Shown one piece after another: positions 7,252 through 9,862 of a stretch of DNA of 9,862 bases (its first letter is position 1; the number at the start of each line of letters is the position of its first letter). The position numbers and the translations under genes were made by a program. The notes under the pieces are model-generated. The model saw only the letters and a program-made list of their open reading frames with translations. It made no database searches and was not told where the DNA came from. The DNA is from Legionellales bacterium UBA5158 (GTDB lineage: Bacteria > Pseudomonadota > Gammaproteobacteria > DSM-16500): NCBI GenBank assembly GCA_002413665.1, contig DHXK01000005.1, positions 1 to 9,862 of the forward strand, given 5' to 3'.

Positions 7252-7326
7252 ATGCATTCATCCAAAAAACCTGATAGCTCTTTTATATCGACTATTGCTG
7301 CACAGCAGATCCATTTAATAAGATAA
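7252..7326 (+). CDS. Possible 24-residue small ORF after sohB
   Basis: An ATG at 7252 is preceded by AGGAG with a 5-base gap, an excellent ribosome binding site, and opens a 24-codon frame ending in TAA (it begins MHSSKKPDSS and ends QQIHLIR). It starts 18 bases after the sohB stop, so it could be translated from the sohB message. The peptide has no membrane segment or family I recognise. It may be a genuine small protein or the 5' remnant of a gene lost by deletion. Confidence 0.35.
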   Translation: MHSSKKPDSSFISTIAAQQIHLIR

Positions 7327-7365
7327 AGGTATATACTAATATTTGATTTTACAATAGGCGGCCAT

Positions 7366-7638
7366 ATGATGAAAAAGATAATTTTCGCTTTAATAATCTT
7401 AATGACAGTACCTATTGCACACGCAGACGAAATTTATCAAGTTGAATCTGCTTCTAATGATCAATACTTAATAATAAATGGCACGAACTTTGCTGCTAAA
7501 TCTTATTGCCATGACTATCAGTTTGGGGATGAAGTAGTATTCCTAGATGGAGATCCTAATGGTTCCTGTACTGAAGCCCTAATCCTTAATCTAAGAACGA
7601 ATCAAGCATGTAGTACTTGGTGTGAATCACCTTACTGA
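7366..7638 (+). CDS. Small secreted four-cysteine protein, function unknown
   Basis: The 90-residue product starts MMKKIIFALIILM and has a classic signal peptide with cleavage predicted after AHA (residue 20). The mature protein is about 70 residues, acidic, with four cysteines at 48, 68, 82 and 86, enough for two disulfide bonds formed in the periplasm. The core reads as a small beta-rich domain (YLIINGTNFAAKSYC, then FGDEVVFLDGDPNGSC, then ALILNLRT and CSTWCE). The first of two consecutive ATG codons is taken because an AGG lies 7 bases upstream. I do not recognise the family and propose no function. It lies beyond sohB, at the start of the region that looks accessory. Confidence 0.75.
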   Translation: MMKKIIFALIILMTVPIAHADEIYQVESASNDQYLIINGTNFAAKSYCHDYQFGDEVVFLDGDPNGSCTEALILNLRTNQACSTWCESPY

Positions 7639-7654
7639 GAGCATCTCTATTTTT
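7637..7654 (+). terminator. Weak terminator overlapping the stop of the four-cysteine protein gene
   Basis: GAGA-GCA-TCTC forms a short 4-bp hairpin beginning inside the TGA stop codon and is followed by TA and five T residues (7650-7654). The T tract is good but the stem is short, so termination would be partial at best. Confidence 0.3.
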
Positions 7655-7689
7655 AAATTCTTCCTAGAACAATTTACACACCTTTATTC

Positions 7690-8507
7690 TCAGAATTTCT
7701 TACTAGAAGATACGCTGCTATTGGCTTGCTGGTCTTTTTCAAGTTTTTCTAATTCCTCTTCCTCAATCAAAGCGGTATGCATAGCATCTTGACCTTGCGT
7801 TAGGAGATAAAATATTTCTGGTTTTAATATTTTTAAATGCATTCTATCTTTTGCTTTATAATAACAAACAAATCCTGCCAACTCCCATTCTTGATGCTGA
7901 TTAAAAGCATCTGCAAGAAAATCAATATTAAAATTTTCTAAAATTTCTAACTCAACTTTTTCGTTCTTGTGAAGAATGCATATTTTATCAATGCTACTTT
8001 AGTGCCTGAAAGAAAACCTGGTCAGGCCGCATAACTGCTGACTTTTATCATCTTCTACCAACCAGAAGATTTTTCATATCTCGCTCATTCTGACTATCTT
8101 TACATCAAAAATGGCTTGGAATTGATAAAATTATAGAAATCTTCACCGTAAATTTTTTATTTAATTTAAAAAACCATTCTTTCTGGCACTAGGTAGTTTA
8201 TTTCCTAAAATAAAAAAATTACTAAGATTAAACTCTTCGTTAATCTCATCTTAAAAGTTAGTCGGTAAAAGATATTCTAGGCTATGTTTTTTAACACCTA
8301 CGTATTTTAGCCCGCTCATAGAGTGAACAACTTCCTGATTCAGGTAAATGCTAGCATGGCCAGCATAATCAGGCAGAGCCTTAGCGAAATTTTCTTTTGC
8401 TGATATTTTATTAACCTTTAAATTCAAATGGTTACATCTTACTAGCTTATCGCTGCTCCTTGGCTAATCACCTTTAAATTTATTTGCTTTAATATTCCGT
8501 TAATCAT
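7690..8507 (-). pseudogene. Decayed minus-strand gene, possibly a former effector
   Basis: Protein-like sequence runs along the minus strand for about 270 codons but is broken repeatedly. An ATG at 8507 opens MINGILKQINLKVISQGA, which stops at 8442. A shifted frame (8463 to 8254) continues with SDKLVRCNHL, KENFAKALPDYAGHASIYLN and HSLEYLLPTNF, hits TAA at 8251, then reads DEINEEFNLSNFFILGNKLP to a TAA at 8161. Another frame gives KFTVKISIIL, a TGA (8105), NERDMKNLLVGRR, a TGA-TAA pair (8045-8050), and MRPDQVFFQALK. A last open frame (7998 to 7690) reads KNEKVELEILENFNIDFLAD, then EWELAGFVCYYKAKD, and ends in a Glu-rich tail (EEEELEKLEKDQQ, then NSSVSSSKKF). The fragments share order and strand, so one old gene with several nonsense mutations and at least three frameshifts explains them. 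The acidic tail resembles the E-block of Dot/Icm substrates. I do not recognise the family. Confidence 0.65.
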
Positions 8508-8560
8508 TGATCTGTCATAATGTACAATAATGAATCAACAGCATCAGTTAGGTGAATATT
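8508..8560. promoter_or_regulatory. Short divergent intergenic region with -10-like elements
   Basis: This 53-base, AT-rich gap separates the pseudogene's likely ATG from the 410-residue gene. On the plus strand it holds CATAAT (8516-8521) and TACAAT (8523-8528), each 5 of 6 to the -10 consensus, but no good -35 at 16-18 bases. AGGTGA (8550-8555) is the ribosome binding site of the downstream gene. Confidence 0.4.
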
Positions 8561-9793
8561 ATGCTCGACAGGACTATCGCTGCAATAAAAGGCAATGTTG
8601 ATTCGACTTATAGTCTACAAGGCTATCTACGGAGCAATCCCTCACTATTAACCCAGATAGATAGTGAAGGAAATACTCTGCTACATATTGCAGCAAAGTG
8701 TAACCATTCATTTATCGAACCCCTCATCGACTTATTGGGTGATCGCGCACATCAAATAGCAAAAACACACAATAACGATGGTAAATTACCGTTGAGTTAC
8801 CTAATTACATCAAAGAAAATGACTACATTTTATGCCCAATCCTTGGAGCACTATACTAGCAGTTCTTTTCTGAAATCCATTTGCGAACCTATTGATTCGG
8901 CGCTAGTACTTTCAAGTCTTCTCATACCTGCTAGCAGCTTATTATCTATGCATGTTAAAATCGCTTGCATAGCGATCAATGAAGTCAGAAAAGTAATTCA
9001 ATCCTCAGAAACGCATCCTTCCGCAAACGATTTTGATGCTGACAAAATTGAACAAGTAGAAAATAAAATTGAAACAATGCGCGATGAATATGAAAAAGAA
9101 ACCCATCTAGCAATTCTCAATATCCAACATAAAACTCTTAATAAACTTGCAGGATTAAATATTTGCGCAAAAAAAATTACAGCAGCACAAGTTGGTAACT
9201 GTGGGGAATATAGTTTTCTAACATTACAAAAATTAAGAACATTCCACCCTGATTTGTTAATTGAGATATTTGAACTTGATCCGGGTGATCATTCAATCGT
9301 TGTAATAGGTCGCGAACCTAATCTCGATCCCAGCAAAGATAAACCAAATGATTATACAACCTGGGGCCCTAATGCTGTAGTCTGCGACGCATGGGCGGGA
9401 GATGCTTATCCTGCAACACAAATCCCTACTAAACTTTATTGCTATTGGAATTATTATAGTTCCGACAAAGATAAAAATATAAATGCTACAAGCTTATTTA
9501 ATCCCAATTATCATAAGCTCGAACTTTTCTTTTATTTAGATAAAAATGCAGAACAGTTAGTGAAAACTTTGTCCCCTCCCAACCAAAGAATTGTCTTAGC
9601 TTTACCACCAGCTCCAATACCAGCAAATGAATCTCAAACTATCAAAACAAGTAAAGATAAAAAAAGAAAATTGGGCACATACGCTGACTGTAATCTAATG
9701 TTTTTTAAACGCAACGCAAATGAACAAGAAATAATATCTGTTAGACTCATTAAAAAACCTAAAGCAACCCATACAATAAAAATACTTCTATAA
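8561..9793 (+). CDS. Ankyrin-like protein with a Cys-His-Asp enzyme-like region; candidate effector
   Basis: The 410-residue protein has no signal peptide. Residues about 18-85 contain one clear ankyrin repeat (DSEGNTLLHIAAKCNHSF) and a weaker second (NNDGKLPLSYLITSKK). A hydrophobic stretch follows (about 113-140), then a charged predicted coiled coil (about 160-185). From about 205 a conserved-looking block reads VGNCGEYSFLTLQKLR (Cys214), DPGDHSIVVIGR (His244) and WGPNAVVCDAWAGDAYPAT (Asp276), the order and spacing of a Cys-His-Asp triad in papain or transglutaminase-fold enzymes, including deamidase and protease effectors. The tail carries a basic KDKKRK cluster (365-370). The ATG at 8561 is preferred over a GTG at 8552, because AGGTGA lies 5 bases before it. 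Ankyrin repeats plus a catalytic triad in an AT-rich gammaproteobacterium suggest an effector delivered into a host cell. Secretion and activity are inferences. Confidence 0.75.
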   Translation: MLDRTIAAIKGNVDSTYSLQGYLRSNPSLLTQIDSEGNTLLHIAAKCNHSFIEPLIDLLGDRAHQIAKTHNNDGKLPLSYLITSKKMTTFYAQSLEHYTSSSFLKSICEPIDSALVLSSLLIPASSLLSMHVKIACIAINEVRKVIQSSETHPSANDFDADKIEQVENKIETMRDEYEKETHLAILNIQHKTLNKLAGLNICAKKITAAQVGNCGEYSFLTLQKLRTFHPDLLIEIFELDPGDHSIVVIGREPNLDPSKDKPNDYTTWGPNAVVCDAWAGDAYPATQIPTKLYCYWNYYSSDKDKNINATSLFNPNYHKLELFFYLDKNAEQLVKTLSPPNQRIVLALPPAPIPANESQTIKTSKDKKRKLGTYADCNLMFFKRNANEQEIISVRLIKKPKATHTIKILL

Positions 9794-9862
9794 TTTTTTG
9801 CAATAGGATTGACTCCTAACGAGACTTTAAAAATATCTTTTGGGCGTGTCAGCTAAAGTGTG
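9794..9862. other. Non-coding tail of the window
   Basis: No terminator hairpin is evident after the effector-like gene. TTGACT at 9809-9814 with AATATC 17 bases later is at best a weak promoter for something beyond the window. Confidence 0.3.

Noticed and set aside
7690..7881. Intact 63-residue minus-strand gene
   Set aside because: Its start would be a TTG with no ribosome binding site, and the frame stays open to 7998 with protein-like sequence, so it is better read as the 3' end of the pseudogene.
1..9862. CRISPR arrays, insertion sequences, tRNA or rRNA genes
   Set aside because: No regularly spaced repeats, terminal inverted repeats with transposase, or RNA-gene signatures were seen on either strand.

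Overview
The window reads as chromosomal DNA from an AT-rich gammaproteobacterium. The run dacA-ybeD-lipB-lipA is the order known from Enterobacteria, and the proteins align closely with E. coli DacA, YbeD, LipB, LipA and SohB as I remember those sequences. Several features point to a host-associated relative of Legionella, Coxiella or Berkiella (order Legionellales): the low GC content, a three-domain DedA-PAP2-LssY_C protein of the kind known from Legionella, and an ankyrin protein that looks like an effector. That placement is an inference; no marker gene in the window proves it.

Layout. Positions 1-461 hold a secreted ComEA-like helix-hairpin-helix protein on the minus strand, with a clear terminator at its 3' end. 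A gene-free, AT-rich, divergent region of about 450 bp follows. The plus strand then carries dacA (penicillin-binding protein 5/6), a hairpin, ybeD, lipB and lipA. ybeD and lipB share an ATGA overlap and lipB-lipA are 16 bp apart, so the last three are probably one transcript. LipB moves octanoyl groups from acyl carrier protein to lipoyl domains, and LipA inserts the two sulfurs, so the pair makes protein-bound lipoate. A promoter-like region at 4100-4141 precedes the DedA-PAP2-LssY_C membrane protein. The inner-membrane protease sohB follows with a strong ribosome binding site.

From about 7240 the window changes character and looks accessory. It contains a possible 24-residue ORF with a strong ribosome binding site, a 90-residue secreted four-cysteine protein, a heavily decayed minus-strand pseudogene (about 7690-8507) whose predicted tail is glutamate-rich, and a divergent 410-residue protein. 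That protein has an ankyrin-like N-terminus and a C-terminal Cys-His-Asp region resembling papain or transglutaminase-fold enzymes. The last two are the most interesting items: a probable effector gene beside what may be a dead effector gene.

I saw no rRNA, tRNA, CRISPR array, insertion sequence or integrase. All family assignments come from reading motifs and from remembered homologues; no searches were run.
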